A stretch of 53,492 nucleotides of DNA from MGBC163016 sp964469815 (GTDB lineage Bacteria > Actinomycetota > Coriobacteriia > Coriobacteriales > Eggerthellaceae): the NCBI GenBank assembly GCA_964469815.1, contig CAYXZC010000006.1, positions 1 to 53,492 on the forward strand, written 5' to 3'. The notes beneath the pieces were generated by a model. The model was not told the DNA's origin. It ran no database searches and saw only the letters and a list, made by a program, of their open reading frames with translations. Positions 43,753 to 52,829 of the stretch are shown here, one piece after another. The translations under genes were made by a program, and so were the position numbers. Within the stretch, counting starts at the first letter, position 1; every line of letters begins with the position of its first letter.

Positions 43753-43865
43753 GGTCGAAGCCTCGCTTCCTTTGCGGCGACCAGTTCCTATTATTATTTT
43801 TTGTTTATTCATATTCATCAAGCTTCGTGGTGCGCTAAACAGTTGATCTACATATAGGGGAAAAG

Positions 43866-45365
43866 ATGACAGAGAATGTTGAGACCATAGAGCAGATCGA
43901 GGATGATCCGATCGAGGTCAGGCGTGCGAAGAGAGCCGCTCTCATCGAAGCAGGCATCGACCCTTATGGGCATGCCTTCGAAAGATCGGATGATATCGCC
44001 CATCTGGAGGAGCGCTATGCAGGCCTTGAGGATGGGCAGACCACCGAAGATGAGGTATCGCTTGCAGGGCGTGTCATGGCGCGTCGCGTTCAAGGCAAGA
44101 TCGCTTTCTTGGAGCTCATGGATCCAACAGGCATCATCCAGCTTTTCTGTCGCATAAACACCCTTGGTGAAGATATGTTCGCAGCGATAAAGGATCTCGA
44201 CGTGGGAGACTGGATCGGCGTGCACGGCGTCATGATGCGCACGCGCCGCGGACAGCTATCCGTTGCGGTCGATTCGTTCGAGTTGCTGTCGAAGTCGTTG
44301 CGCCCGCTTCCGGAGAAGTTCCATGGGCTTACCGACAAGGAGACAAGATACCGCCAGCGCTATGTCGACCTCGTGGTGAACCCGGAGGTTCGCACCACAT
44401 TCGAGCGCAGGTCTAAGATAGTATCCGCCATCCGTCGCTATATGGAAGATCAGGGCTTCATGGAGGTGGAGACCCCATTTTTGCATCCCATCATCGGTGG
44501 TGCGAACGCAAAGCCGTTCGTAACGCACTTCAACGCGCTCGATCGTGACTATTACCTGCGCATCGCAACCGAGCTTCCGCTGAAGCGTTTGCTCGTAGGT
44601 GGTTTCGAGAAGGTGTTCGAGATGGGTCGCATCTTCCGCAATGAGGGGATGGATCCGTATCACAACCCGGAATTCACCACCATGGAGGCCTATCAGGCAT
44701 TCACTGATCTGAGCGGCATGATGGCGCTTACGGAAGGATGCATCAAGGCGGCGGCAGAGGCTGCTTGCGGCGGTCTTCAGATCGAGTACCAAGGGCAGGC
44801 GATAGACCTTTCAGGTACGTGGCGGCGTGCCTCCATGATCGAGCTTGCAAGCGAAGGCGCGGGTGAGGATGTATCGTTTGCGCGCAGCCGTGAAGAGCTT
44901 GTGGCTATTCTTGAGCGCAACGGTGGCAACGCCGATGATGCTTGGGGCAAGGGAAAGCTCATCGCCGAGATCTTCGAGGCGGTGGCCGAGGAGAAGCTCA
45001 TCCAGCCCACATTCGTCATAGATCATCCGCTCGAGGTGTCGCCGCTTGCGAAGAAGAAGCCGGATGATCCCGAGCTCACGCAGCGATTCGAGCTCTTCAT
45101 CTGCGGGCACGAATATGCAAATGCTTTCACCGAGCTGAACGATCCGGTGGATCAGGCCGAGCGCTTCCATGTGCAGGTAGAGGCCAAGGATATGGGCGAT
45201 GATGAGGCGATGGGATTCGATGCGGACTACATCCGCGCGCTTGAATACGGAATGCCACCGGCCGGAGGTGTGGGCATCGGCATCGACCGCTTGGTCATGC
45301 TGCTCACCGATTCTGCGACCATCCGTGATGTGCTGCTGTTCCCCCACATGCGCGACGAGGCATGA
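43866..45365 (+). CDS. lysS: Lysyl-tRNA synthetase, class II
   Basis: Charges tRNA-Lys. The 499-residue product has an N-terminal OB-fold anticodon-binding domain (about 55-165, VMARRVQGKIAFLELMD) and a class II catalytic core. Motif 2 lies around MGRIFRNEGMD and motif 3 at GIGIDRLVMLLTD. The N-terminal part includes GIDPYGHAFERSDD, normal for the family. GGGGA precedes ATG 43866. A strong terminator follows about 105 nt downstream. Confidence 0.97.
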   Translation: MTENVETIEQIEDDPIEVRRAKRAALIEAGIDPYGHAFERSDDIAHLEERYAGLEDGQTTEDEVSLAGRVMARRVQGKIAFLELMDPTGIIQLFCRINTLGEDMFAAIKDLDVGDWIGVHGVMMRTRRGQLSVAVDSFELLSKSLRPLPEKFHGLTDKETRYRQRYVDLVVNPEVRTTFERRSKIVSAIRRYMEDQGFMEVETPFLHPIIGGANAKPFVTHFNALDRDYYLRIATELPLKRLLVGGFEKVFEMGRIFRNEGMDPYHNPEFTTMEAYQAFTDLSGMMALTEGCIKAAAEAACGGLQIEYQGQAIDLSGTWRRASMIELASEGAGEDVSFARSREELVAILERNGGNADDAWGKGKLIAEIFEAVAEEKLIQPTFVIDHPLEVSPLAKKKPDDPELTQRFELFICGHEYANAFTELNDPVDQAERFHVQVEAKDMGDDEAMGFDADYIRALEYGMPPAGGVGIGIDRLVMLLTDSATIRDVLLFPHMRDEA

Positions 45366-45470
45366 GGTTTAGTGTTCGGAGCTGGGAAGATGTAATTTAG
45401 GAAGCGGAAAAGCTTACCAATTTACCAACGATTTACTAATTTTTATCGCCAACTCAAAACGGGACTGAAA

Positions 45471-45500
45471 AAAAGGACCGATCTTAGATCGGCTCTTTTT
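45471..45500. terminator. Bidirectional terminator between lysS and the next gene
   Basis: CCGATC and GATCGG pair around TTA, with AAAAAAAGG on the left and CTCTTTTT on the right. T-runs on both strands suit the convergent lysS (plus) and the gene at 45561 (minus). Confidence 0.8.
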
Positions 45501-45560
45501 GCATTTAATGCTGTATCCAATCGCAGAATATTTCCGACCTGTTTAGGGTGGGTAGGATTC

Positions 45561-46376
45561 CTAATCATCCCAAGTATCGTGAAATAGATTATTCAACCTT
45601 TCCCATTCTGCATCCGAACGAGAATCTTGATACATCCAATATCCAAGATTGCTGTTGTATTGAACGTTTCGTGCATCGCTGGGAATCCCAGATGGATAAC
45701 CATTACCGCCGTTACTGCTATAACCGCCATGATTGGCTGAAGTTTGGGCTGCTGCCTGACGTGCTGCTTCTTCCTCCGCAGCTATACGATCCAACTCTGC
45801 GATCTGCGCGTTCACAGCATCGGCTTGTGTCTGATTCGCTTGAATCATCCCATCATAGTCAGATGCATCGCTCCAAATCACATTGGGAAATGCTTCGTTG
45901 TCGGCTGCGATCAATGCGTTCAAAGCGTTAATCGCATCAAGGTTAGCGGCCAGTGTATCCCGATCCGTTGATGCGATGTCGATAGCCAGATATGGAGCGG
46001 CCTGCTCGGTGTGGTAGGTATGGAGCCATTCTATTATCGCGTTGATGCGGCTTTGAACCTCGCCCGTGTAAAGGTCGTACAGATACTCGCTACCATCCGC
46101 ATACAGAAACGCTTCCTTTTCTGTCGATTCCAGCGCTTGAAGCTCGCCGAGTGCCTGCAGTGCCTGTGCATGCGGATCCTCTGCTTCCTGATCGAACGCA
46201 ACCATCGCATCAAGTTGCTCTTGGTAATACCGCTCTGCATTCTGATTGAATTCACTCTTCTGCAAGCTGTCTGCATAGGCGAAGCCGCCTACACACAACG
46301 CTGCAATAGCCACGCAGGCTGCCACGATACCTATGAGCACTTTAGTTTTCTTCGATCCCTTTGTTGAAGATGCCAT
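45561..46376 (-). CDS. Membrane-anchored coiled-coil protein of unknown function
   Basis: A 271-residue protein with a short basic N-terminus, one helix (about 12-34, VLIGIVAACVAIAALCVGG) and a long external part that is mostly helical. The region from about 45 to 205 is rich in Gln, Ala, Glu and Asp (AQALQALGELQALES, NAQIAELDRIAAEEEAARQ). A Gly/Ser/Asn segment follows, then a compact C-terminal stretch with Trp and Tyr (NLGYWMYQDSRSDAEWERL). Coiled-coil packing or wall spanning is likely; no family is recognised. Two large palindromes lie directly upstream. Confidence 0.75.
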   Translation of the reverse strand: MASSTKGSKKTKVLIGIVAACVAIAALCVGGFAYADSLQKSEFNQNAERYYQEQLDAMVAFDQEAEDPHAQALQALGELQALESTEKEAFLYADGSEYLYDLYTGEVQSRINAIIEWLHTYHTEQAAPYLAIDIASTDRDTLAANLDAINALNALIAADNEAFPNVIWSDASDYDGMIQANQTQADAVNAQIAELDRIAAEEEAARQAAAQTSANHGGYSSNGGNGYPSGIPSDARNVQYNSNLGYWMYQDSRSDAEWERLNNLFHDTWDD

Positions 46377-46406
46377 GATCCCATCCTTCCCTTTGCCTAC
46401 ACGCTA

Positions 46407-46447
46407 AGTGGATGGGCTTCTTGGCTGAATGTAGAAGAGCATCCACT
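46407..46447. repeat. Inverted repeat upstream of the coiled-coil protein gene
   Basis: AGTGGATG (46407-46414) pairs with CATCCACT (46440-46447), and inner GCTTCT/AGAAG bases extend the stem. It lies 30-70 nt upstream of the start at 46376, next to a larger nested dyad. Confidence 0.5.
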
Positions 46448-46454
46448 ACAATTC

Positions 46455-46552
46455 GCCAAAACTGTAAGACCTCTCTCATAAGAAGCCAAAGCAGATGCCC
46501 TTCAGCATCGCTTCTTATAAGAGTTAGTAAATATGAGGGTTACAGTTTTGGC
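46455..46552. repeat. Three nested dyads forming a 98-nt palindrome
   Basis: GCCAAAACTGTAA (46455) pairs perfectly with 46540-46552. Inside it CTCATAAGAAGC (46475) pairs with 46510-46521 with one mismatch, and inside that GATGC/GCATC close a 6-nt loop. Only short internal loops separate the stems. No T-run follows. It looks like a cruciform-forming element or an RNA, but its function is unknown. Confidence 0.65.
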
Positions 46553-47062
46553 ATCTTCCATTTTATAAAATGAGACGGATAGCATCAATACTTCTGATTG
46601 GAGTGAATCGTCTTCGCGGTATGGGCAATGAAGACGATCGCGATTCTGTTATTTGGATAGGCAGCAAGCAGTTGTTCAAGCGGAAGAAGCTAGGATACTC
46701 CCCGCCTTTATGATCGGCCATCGAGTTAGTCTTTATCCGATCTCCTTGGAGCGTAGGTGAGTCAAATGCTACTTCGATCCCGATATGGTGCGGCGCAATG
46801 TTAGCTAAAGGGTGAAATGGTAAGGAAATGCCAGTTCGACCCCATTGCGCTAAGGCTTGGGCGATCATTTTGGTGTCGAAGTGGTGTTTACGCGGTCGAA
46901 GCCGACAGCGTGCGCGCCATCATCGTTAACGCGCCGAAGAGCAGCACTCATCGCGCTTTATCCTTCATTACAAAAAGCAAACAATTTGCGATCAAAATGT
47001 ATTTCCGATCGATTTCCAAATAGAGTTGCTATAAGCGTGTTTTATCGAAAACGGCTTTTCTG
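46553..47062. other. Gap without a convincing gene
   Basis: All six frames are interrupted or lack start, ribosome site and recognisable motifs. A plus-strand stretch near 46895-46960 reads SVRAIIVNAPKSSTHRALSF, faintly like the start of EPSP synthase (AroA), which would make it a remnant. The evidence is too weak to call a pseudogene. Confidence 0.4.
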
Positions 47063-47068
47063 TATAAT
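47063..47068 (+). promoter_or_regulatory. -10 box upstream of the hybrid histidine kinase
   Basis: A consensus TATAAT, about 97 nt before the start at 47165. The matching -35 position holds only a weak TTTATC-like sequence, so an activator may be needed. Confidence 0.45.
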
Positions 47069-47164
47069 TCATAATCGCTGTTCCTTATTCGCGCCTAAAG
47101 GTAAAGATGATGGCGTGCGCAGTGCTCCGCATATTGCAAACCGCATGACTGAGGCGTATGTTAG

Positions 47165-48826
47165 ATGGATCTTACAGAAATTGACAACACATTGATAGCA
47201 TCACCGGAGATCAAGATGAATATAGCCGATCTTCTAGGTGAGATGCCCGGCGGATTCTTCGTTTACCATGCCGATGGAGACGAGAGTCTGGTCTATGCGA
47301 ACGATGCATGCCTTCGTATCTTCGGCTGCGAGACGCTCGATCAATTCAAGGAGCTCACGGGATTCACCTTTCCCGGCATGGTGCACGAAGATGATATCGA
47401 AGAGATAGAACGCTCGATCTCCGAGCAGATCGCAAAAGACATCCACAAGATGGATTATGTCGAGTATCGCATAGTCACATACGATGGTTCGGTTCGCTGG
47501 ATCGAAGACTACGGCCATTACGTTCAGCTCGAATCGGGCAATTACTTCTATGTGTTCATAAACGATGCCACGGAAAAGCTCCTTTCCCGTATGGACGAGC
47601 TCGAGCATATCAACGCTCAGCTGAACGAGGCGTACTCAAGGGAAAAGGAGCACAGGCGCCTGCTATACGTTGCTTTGCAACAGGCGAATACGGCAAATGT
47701 CGCGAAGACCACCTTCTTGAACAATATGTCACACGACATCCGAACGCTGCTCAATGCGGTGACGGGGTACTCGCATCTCATAACCGATCATCTGGACGAT
47801 TCGCAGCGCATCGAGCAATACGCAAGGAAGATCAATGATGCCAGCGCGAAGCTCCTCGATGTCGTCGTGGAGACGTTGGAGGTCTCTCGATACGAGTCGG
47901 GTCGCTTGCAACTGGTTGAGGACGACTGCTCGCTGACGAAGATCGCTCAAAGCGTGAAGGATTCCTTCCTTGCGAAAGCCGTTAAGAAAGGCGTCGATCT
48001 TCGTTTGGAGTGCTCACATATCGAGAATGACGAGATATTCTCCGATGAGCAGCGCATAAAGCAGATCATGGAACAGCTCGTCGATAATGCGATCAAATAC
48101 ACGCCAAAAGGTGGAAGCGTCACGTTCAAGGTCGAAGAGCTGGAGGGAAGGGTCGATAAGCTCGGCCGATACAAGATCATGGTATCTGACTCCGGCGATG
48201 GGATGCAGCAGGATTTCGTGGAGCATATGTTCGACCCGTTCGCTCGCGAGTTGACGACCACCGATAGCGGTATAACCGGAACAGGGCTTGGCCTTACCAT
48301 CGTGAAGCACAGTGTCGATCTTTTGTCCGGAACGATCAGCGTTGATACTGAAGAGGGCGAAGGAACGTCCATATCGGTCGTTTTCAGCGCGAAGATCACG
48401 TCTTTGCCCGAGAAACCCGAACTCACCCTTCCGGAGAGCTTGGATCTGAAGGATCTGAACATACTGCTCGTCGAGGATAACGATCTCAACAGGGAGATAG
48501 CCCTATGCATGTTGCAGGACGTCGGCGCTAGCGCGAAATGTGCGAAGAATGGTAAGGAAGCTGTCGATATTGTCTCTTCCAGTGAGGTCGGGGACATAGA
48601 CATCATCCTCATGGATCTTCAGCTTCCTGTGATGAATGGATATGAGGCAACAAAGGCCATACGTTCGCTGGATAACAAGATGCTCGCCAATATACCCATC
48701 ATCGCCGTTACATCAGATGCCTTCCCTGAGGATCGCAAACGCGTGTTGAGCGCGGGAATGAACGGGCATATCGCAAAACCGCTTTCAATGGATAGTCTGC
48801 GTGAAGCCATAGATGATCTTGTATGA
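47165..48826 (+). CDS. Hybrid histidine kinase: PAS-HisKA-HATPase-REC
   Basis: A 553-residue soluble hybrid sensor. A PAS domain (about 20-140) is followed by a coiled linker. The phospho-acceptor helix has NNMSHDIRT (His190), the ATPase domain has DNAIKYTPKGG and GTGLGLTIVKHSVD, and the C-terminal receiver has phospho-acceptor Asp484 (MDLQLPVMNG) with Lys in HIAKPLS. The H-box normally continues HDIRTP; here residue 195 is Leu (codon CTG at 47747-47749), which may alter kinase or phosphatase balance. The PAS resembles that of the cyclase at 15068. No membrane helix is seen and no output protein is adjacent. Confidence 0.92.
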   Translation: MDLTEIDNTLIASPEIKMNIADLLGEMPGGFFVYHADGDESLVYANDACLRIFGCETLDQFKELTGFTFPGMVHEDDIEEIERSISEQIAKDIHKMDYVEYRIVTYDGSVRWIEDYGHYVQLESGNYFYVFINDATEKLLSRMDELEHINAQLNEAYSREKEHRRLLYVALQQANTANVAKTTFLNNMSHDIRTLLNAVTGYSHLITDHLDDSQRIEQYARKINDASAKLLDVVVETLEVSRYESGRLQLVEDDCSLTKIAQSVKDSFLAKAVKKGVDLRLECSHIENDEIFSDEQRIKQIMEQLVDNAIKYTPKGGSVTFKVEELEGRVDKLGRYKIMVSDSGDGMQQDFVEHMFDPFARELTTTDSGITGTGLGLTIVKHSVDLLSGTISVDTEEGEGTSISVVFSAKITSLPEKPELTLPESLDLKDLNILLVEDNDLNREIALCMLQDVGASAKCAKNGKEAVDIVSSSEVGDIDIILMDLQLPVMNGYEATKAIRSLDNKMLANIPIIAVTSDAFPEDRKRVLSAGMNGHIAKPLSMDSLREAIDDLV

Positions 48827-49047
48827 CGGATCGCGGAGCTGCCTATCCGGGCTTCTTTGCAAGCGATGCGGCACGATCACTGCTATGGACATGCAAGCCC
48901 ATCAGCTTTTGCGATCCAGGTCTCTTTATTGCATATTCAGATCGCTCACGGCCATCTGATGCAAAAACCTATATTCGAGCGAAAGACGTGTGTGCTAAGG
49001 TTTACACTATTCAATTCACGATGAAATGACCGATAAGAAGGAATCGA

Positions 49048-50358
49048 ATGGCTATACAAGCACCTGAAGGAACGCGTGACCTGCTTCCGGACGAAGCCGA
49101 GTATTGGGATGAATTCTGCTGCATCGCAAAGGATGTTTTCTCGAAGTACGGCTACACCCCTATATACACGCCCATCATCGAGCAGACGGAGCTTTTCGTC
49201 CGCGGTATCGGAGAGGCGACCGATGTGGTTTCGAAAGAGATGTTCACAGCGATCTCGGGAGAGAACCTGAAGCGTCTTTTGGATGGGGGTACCATCAAGA
49301 GCAAGAGTCGCCTTTCTCTTCGTCCCGAGGGAACAGCCGGCGTTGTCCGTGCCGCTGTGCAGCACGATCTGGTTCCGCAAGGTGCGCCACCTGCGAAGTT
49401 GATGTATGCAGGTCCGATGTTTCGCGCAGAACGCCCTCAGCGCGGGCGTCAGCGTCAATTCAACCAGATAGGCATCGAGTGCTTGGGGGCAGAGGATGCC
49501 ACCATCGATGCAGAAGCCATCATAATGCTCATGCATTTTTACGAGCGCATTGGGATCCCTTCCGATTCCATGGTGCTCCTCGTCAATTCCATGGGGTGCG
49601 AGGATTGCCGCCCTGCGTATCGAGAGCTCGTCCTTGAGCATCTTAAGGCAAACGAGGAGAAGCTCTGCCAGACTTGCAAGACCCGCATGGAGCTCAACCC
49701 GTTGCGTGCGTTCGATTGCAAAGAAGAAGGATGTCAAGAGGTGATGAGCTTGGCTCCTAAGATCACAGACCATCTATGTGAAGAGTGCTCATCTCACTAC
49801 TCTGACCTGCTATCGCTTCTGGATCGCGCCGGCATCGCCTATGTTCAGGATGCAACGTTGGTTCGCGGCTTGGATTACTACACGAGAACGGTATTCGAGG
49901 TTCAAAGCGTCTCTTCATCCAGTGCTCAGAACGCTATCGGCGGCGGTGGCAGATACGATAGGCTCGCGGAGGAGATCGGAGGACGCCCCACTCCCGGGTT
50001 CGGATTCGCCCTCGGATACGAGCGCTGCGTGTTGGCTCTCGAGGATGCGGGATTCGTCTTCCCGAATGCGAAGCGCTGCGATGTGTTCGTTGCATGCGCT
50101 ACGCCCGATGTGCGTTTGCAGGCTTTCGATCTTGTGCAAGAGCTTCGTGGTATCGGCAGGATCGCCGAGATGGATCATCAATCACGCTCCTTGAAAAGCC
50201 AGTTCAAGCTAGCCGATAAGCTGGGAGCGCGAATGGTGGCGATACTCGGTCCTGATGAGTTGGAGCAGGGAATGATCAAGGTACGCAACATGGCAAGCCA
50301 CGAAGAATCGCTGGTGTCTGTCGATGTGGCGCTATCGACTATCGATGGAGAGCTTTGA
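49048..50358 (+). CDS. hisS: Histidyl-tRNA synthetase
   Basis: Charges tRNA-His. The 436-residue product has the class II core with LRPEGTAGVVRAAVQH (motif 2 region), the histidine loops LVRGLDYYTRTVFEV and GGGGRYDRLAEEIGG, and a C-terminal anticodon-binding domain beginning near KRCDVFVACATPD. A cysteine-rich insertion (about 180-250: CEDC, CQTCKT, CKEEGC, CEEC) suggests a structural zinc, as in some clostridial and actinobacterial enzymes. AAGAAGG precedes ATG 49048. It is followed 205 nt later by aspS, a common hisS-aspS order. Confidence 0.97.
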   Translation: MAIQAPEGTRDLLPDEAEYWDEFCCIAKDVFSKYGYTPIYTPIIEQTELFVRGIGEATDVVSKEMFTAISGENLKRLLDGGTIKSKSRLSLRPEGTAGVVRAAVQHDLVPQGAPPAKLMYAGPMFRAERPQRGRQRQFNQIGIECLGAEDATIDAEAIIMLMHFYERIGIPSDSMVLLVNSMGCEDCRPAYRELVLEHLKANEEKLCQTCKTRMELNPLRAFDCKEEGCQEVMSLAPKITDHLCEECSSHYSDLLSLLDRAGIAYVQDATLVRGLDYYTRTVFEVQSVSSSSAQNAIGGGGRYDRLAEEIGGRPTPGFGFALGYERCVLALEDAGFVFPNAKRCDVFVACATPDVRLQAFDLVQELRGIGRIAEMDHQSRSLKSQFKLADKLGARMVAILGPDELEQGMIKVRNMASHEESLVSVDVALSTIDGEL

Positions 50359-50563
50359 GGACAGCACGTCGGGCAACGGCTTGTCAGCCAGCGGCATGCC
50401 GAAGATGCTATCGGTCGCTAGGCGCATCTTTCGCTGTGTGCCCGCGCCGCGCGCTCGAGCAATGCGCTTGTGATAAAAATCGCATCTTGGATATGGAACG
50501 GATGCGGGCGATACTTTAATATATATAGGCTTTGATCTAATCTCGAGAAGGAGTAAAGAAGTC

Positions 50564-52348
50564 ATGTCGGAATCGGAAATGATGAACAGATACAGCATGC
50601 ATACGGCCACTTGCGGGCAGTTACGTGCGGCAGATGATGGGGAGAAAGTCGTTTTGACCGGTTGGGCATGGCATAATCGCGACCATGGCGGCCTCATCTT
50701 CATCGATCTGCGCGACCGTAGCGGTTATACCCAGATCGTCGTCGATCCTGACTGCGTGACCCCTGAGGAATTCTCGGTGGCAGAGCATGTAGGCCGTGAA
50801 TACGTGCTCAAAGTCGAGGGTACGGTACGCCTTCGTGATAAGGATGCTATCAATCCCGATATGGCTACCGGAGAGATAGAGGTGCTGGCAAGCGGGCTTC
50901 AGGTGCTCAATGAATCGAACACTCCTCCGTTCTCCATCGAAGATGGGATCGAGACCGATGAGACCACTCGCATGAAGTGGCGCTATCTCGATCTTCGTCG
51001 TCCGGAGATGTATGCCAATATCGAGCTTCGTCATAAGGTCATGCAGGCTATGCGCCGCGCGCTCGATGAGCGCGGTTTCATCGAAGTGGAAACGCCCATC
51101 CTTGCGAACTCCACTCCGGAAGGCGCGCGCGACTACATAGTCCCTAGCCGTCCGAATCCGGGCAAGTTCTATGCCCTTCCGCAAAGCCCTCAGCAATTCA
51201 AGCAGATGCTCATGGCCGGTGGGATCGAGCGTTATTTCCAGATCGCAAGATGCTTTCGCGACGAGGATCTGCGTGCGGATCGTCAGCCTGAATTCACGCA
51301 GGTGGATATAGAGATGTCGTTCGTCACCGAAGACGATGTGATGAGCCTTATGGAGGGAGTCTTCAAAGAGGTTTTCGCAGCTGTGGGCCTTGACCTTGAG
51401 ACCCCGCTTCAGCGCATGCCGTACGCCGAAGCCATGGCGCGCTACGGTAATGATCGCCCCGATGTTCGCTTTGGAATGGAGCTTCACGATATAACCGATA
51501 TCGTGAAGGACTCCGGGTTCAAGGTCTTCTCCTCGGTCGCTCAGTCAGGCGGTGTTGTGAAGGCCATCAACGCTAAGGGGGCAGGCGATTGGAGCCGCGG
51601 AGATGTGGAGAAGCTCGCTGCCATCGCCGAGGCCAATGGCGCAAAGGGCATGGCTTGGATCGCTTTCACCACATCGGGGGAAGAGAAGAGTCCGATCATC
51701 AAATTCTTCACCGAAGATGAGTTCGCGGCTTTGAAATCCGAGATGGATGTAGAGCCTGGCGACCTTCTGCTGTTCGCAGCCGATGAGCCTGCGGTGGCAA
51801 ACGCCGTTCTCTCTGCGCTTCGCCTGCATATGGCAGATGCGCTCGATATCCCTCGTGAGGGTCATGCGCTTTTATGGATCGTGGACTTCCCGATGTTCAA
51901 ATACGATGAGGACGAGAAGAAATACGCCGCAGAGCACCATCCCTTCACACATCCAGTGGTCGAGGATCTTGACAAGCTCGAGAGCGATCCGCTCTGTGTT
52001 GGAAGCTATGCCTATGACATAGTGATGGATGGATATGAGATGGGCGGCGGATCGATCCGTATACATAATGCGGACGAGCAGAGGCGCGTATTGAGGGTAT
52101 TGGGTCTTTCAGATGAGGATATCGATGAGAAATTCGGCCATCTTCTGAATGCGCTCGCTTTGGGAACACCGCCACATGGCGGCATCGCTCTTGGATTGGA
52201 TCGCTTGGTCATGTTGCTCGCCGGTAAGGATTCGATCCGCGATGTCATCGCATTCCCGAAGACATCGAGCGCGGCAGACCCCATGACAGGAGCTCCGTCA
52301 GCGGTAACAGCGCGTCAGCTCAAGGAAGTGGATCTGAGGCTGCTTTAA
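50564..52348 (+). CDS. aspS: Aspartyl-tRNA synthetase
   Basis: Charges tRNA-Asp. The 594-residue bacterial-type enzyme has an N-terminal OB-fold (VVLTGWAWHNRDHGGLIFID), the class II core with LPQSPQQFKQMLM and CFRDEDLRADRQPEF, the inserted GAD domain (about 305-425, ending at DLLLFAADEP), and motif 3 GLDRLVMLLAG near the C-terminus. Whether it also charges tRNA-Asn depends on the genome. No asnS is seen here. AAGGAG upstream supports ATG 50564, with 10-nt spacing. A TATATA-like -10 lies near 50520. Confidence 0.97.
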   Translation: MSESEMMNRYSMHTATCGQLRAADDGEKVVLTGWAWHNRDHGGLIFIDLRDRSGYTQIVVDPDCVTPEEFSVAEHVGREYVLKVEGTVRLRDKDAINPDMATGEIEVLASGLQVLNESNTPPFSIEDGIETDETTRMKWRYLDLRRPEMYANIELRHKVMQAMRRALDERGFIEVETPILANSTPEGARDYIVPSRPNPGKFYALPQSPQQFKQMLMAGGIERYFQIARCFRDEDLRADRQPEFTQVDIEMSFVTEDDVMSLMEGVFKEVFAAVGLDLETPLQRMPYAEAMARYGNDRPDVRFGMELHDITDIVKDSGFKVFSSVAQSGGVVKAINAKGAGDWSRGDVEKLAAIAEANGAKGMAWIAFTTSGEEKSPIIKFFTEDEFAALKSEMDVEPGDLLLFAADEPAVANAVLSALRLHMADALDIPREGHALLWIVDFPMFKYDEDEKKYAAEHHPFTHPVVEDLDKLESDPLCVGSYAYDIVMDGYEMGGGSIRIHNADEQRRVLRVLGLSDEDIDEKFGHLLNALALGTPPHGGIALGLDRLVMLLAGKDSIRDVIAFPKTSSAADPMTGAPSAVTARQLKEVDLRLL

Positions 52349-52356
52349 GAGAATCA

Positions 52357-52454
52357 GGGCGATCAAGACCATAAAAGCAAAGCCGAAGGCTTAACCATAA
52401 AACTGTCATCCTGAGCGTAGTTCACGAATGCGAACGAAGTCGAATGGATCGCCC
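52357..52454. repeat. Intergenic repeat, compact copy bounded by GGGCGATC/GATCGCCC
   Basis: It begins GGGCGATC eight bases after the aspS stop and ends GATCGCCC, an inverted pair. The interior (AAGCAAAGCCGAAGGCTTAA, GTCATCCTGAGCGTAG, GCGAACGAAGTCGAATG) matches the two ends of the copy at 7709-7950, without the extra 150 nt found there. The location just after a stop codon is the same in both. Confidence 0.75.
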
Positions 52455-52472
52455 TCTAACACAGGTAGATGC

Positions 52473-52530
52473 GTAGTGGGCGGTTTTGCGCTAACAGGTT
52501 GTTGCGTAGTGGGCGGTTTTAACCGCCCAC
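52473..52530. repeat. Tandem GTAGTGGGCGGTTTT units after aspS
   Basis: GTAGTGGGCGGTTTT occurs at 52473 and 52506. The second copy continues AACCGCCCAC and so folds into a hairpin; CTAACAGGTTG lies between. The same unit follows the minimal repeat at 10438. The hairpin with its T-run (GGGCGGTTTTAACCGCCC) might contribute to termination after aspS. Confidence 0.6.
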
Positions 52531-52606
52531 AACATCTTCTCAAGCCGGAAACTTTACGAAAAATTGATGTTCCGTGGAGAGGTTAGCGAACACAGGTCAT
52601 ATAGAC

Positions 52607-52612
52607 TATAAT
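52607..52612 (+). promoter_or_regulatory. -10 box for SRP RNA
   Basis: A perfect TATAAT about 16 nt before the predicted 5' stem of the SRP RNA. The -35 is weak (TTAGCG at 52583-52588, 18-nt spacing). Confidence 0.6.
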
Positions 52613-52628
52613 TGCAAACTATGTTTAG

Positions 52629-52735
52629 AGTGCCTCGAATGGGCATGGGCGGCGACAAGTTTCGAACCTGGTCAGGTCCGGGAGGAAGCAGCCATAAGAA
52701 ACCGCTGACGAGCGCCCATGCTTACTCGGGGCACT
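52629..52735 (+). ncRNA. ffs: Signal recognition particle RNA (small, 4.5S type)
   Basis: The universal SRP core is present: GGTCAGGTCCGG, a GGGA tetraloop and AGGAAGCAGCC. The outer strands AGTGCCTCGA and TCGGGGCACT pair to close a single long hairpin of about 107 nt, as in the short bacterial form without an Alu domain. A T-run (TTTT) follows. It binds Ffh for co-translational membrane targeting. Confidence 0.95.
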
Positions 52736-52829
52736 TTTATAAACACTCTTGATACTTTTACCGTGTGATAGGTGGTTGCCCGGTTGGGCGATCCTATAGT
52801 GTCTTGAAGACACGTTTTGAAAGGTATGT

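Noticed and set aside
43617..43865. T-box leader for lysS
   Set aside because: There is strong secondary structure but no AGGGTGG/ACCGCG T-box core and no specifier-loop arrangement. The same holds upstream of hisS and aspS.
48823..49029. Small plus-strand frame between the hybrid kinase and hisS
   Set aside because: It has no ribosome site, unusual composition and overlaps the kinase stop; the stretch more likely holds the hisS promoter.
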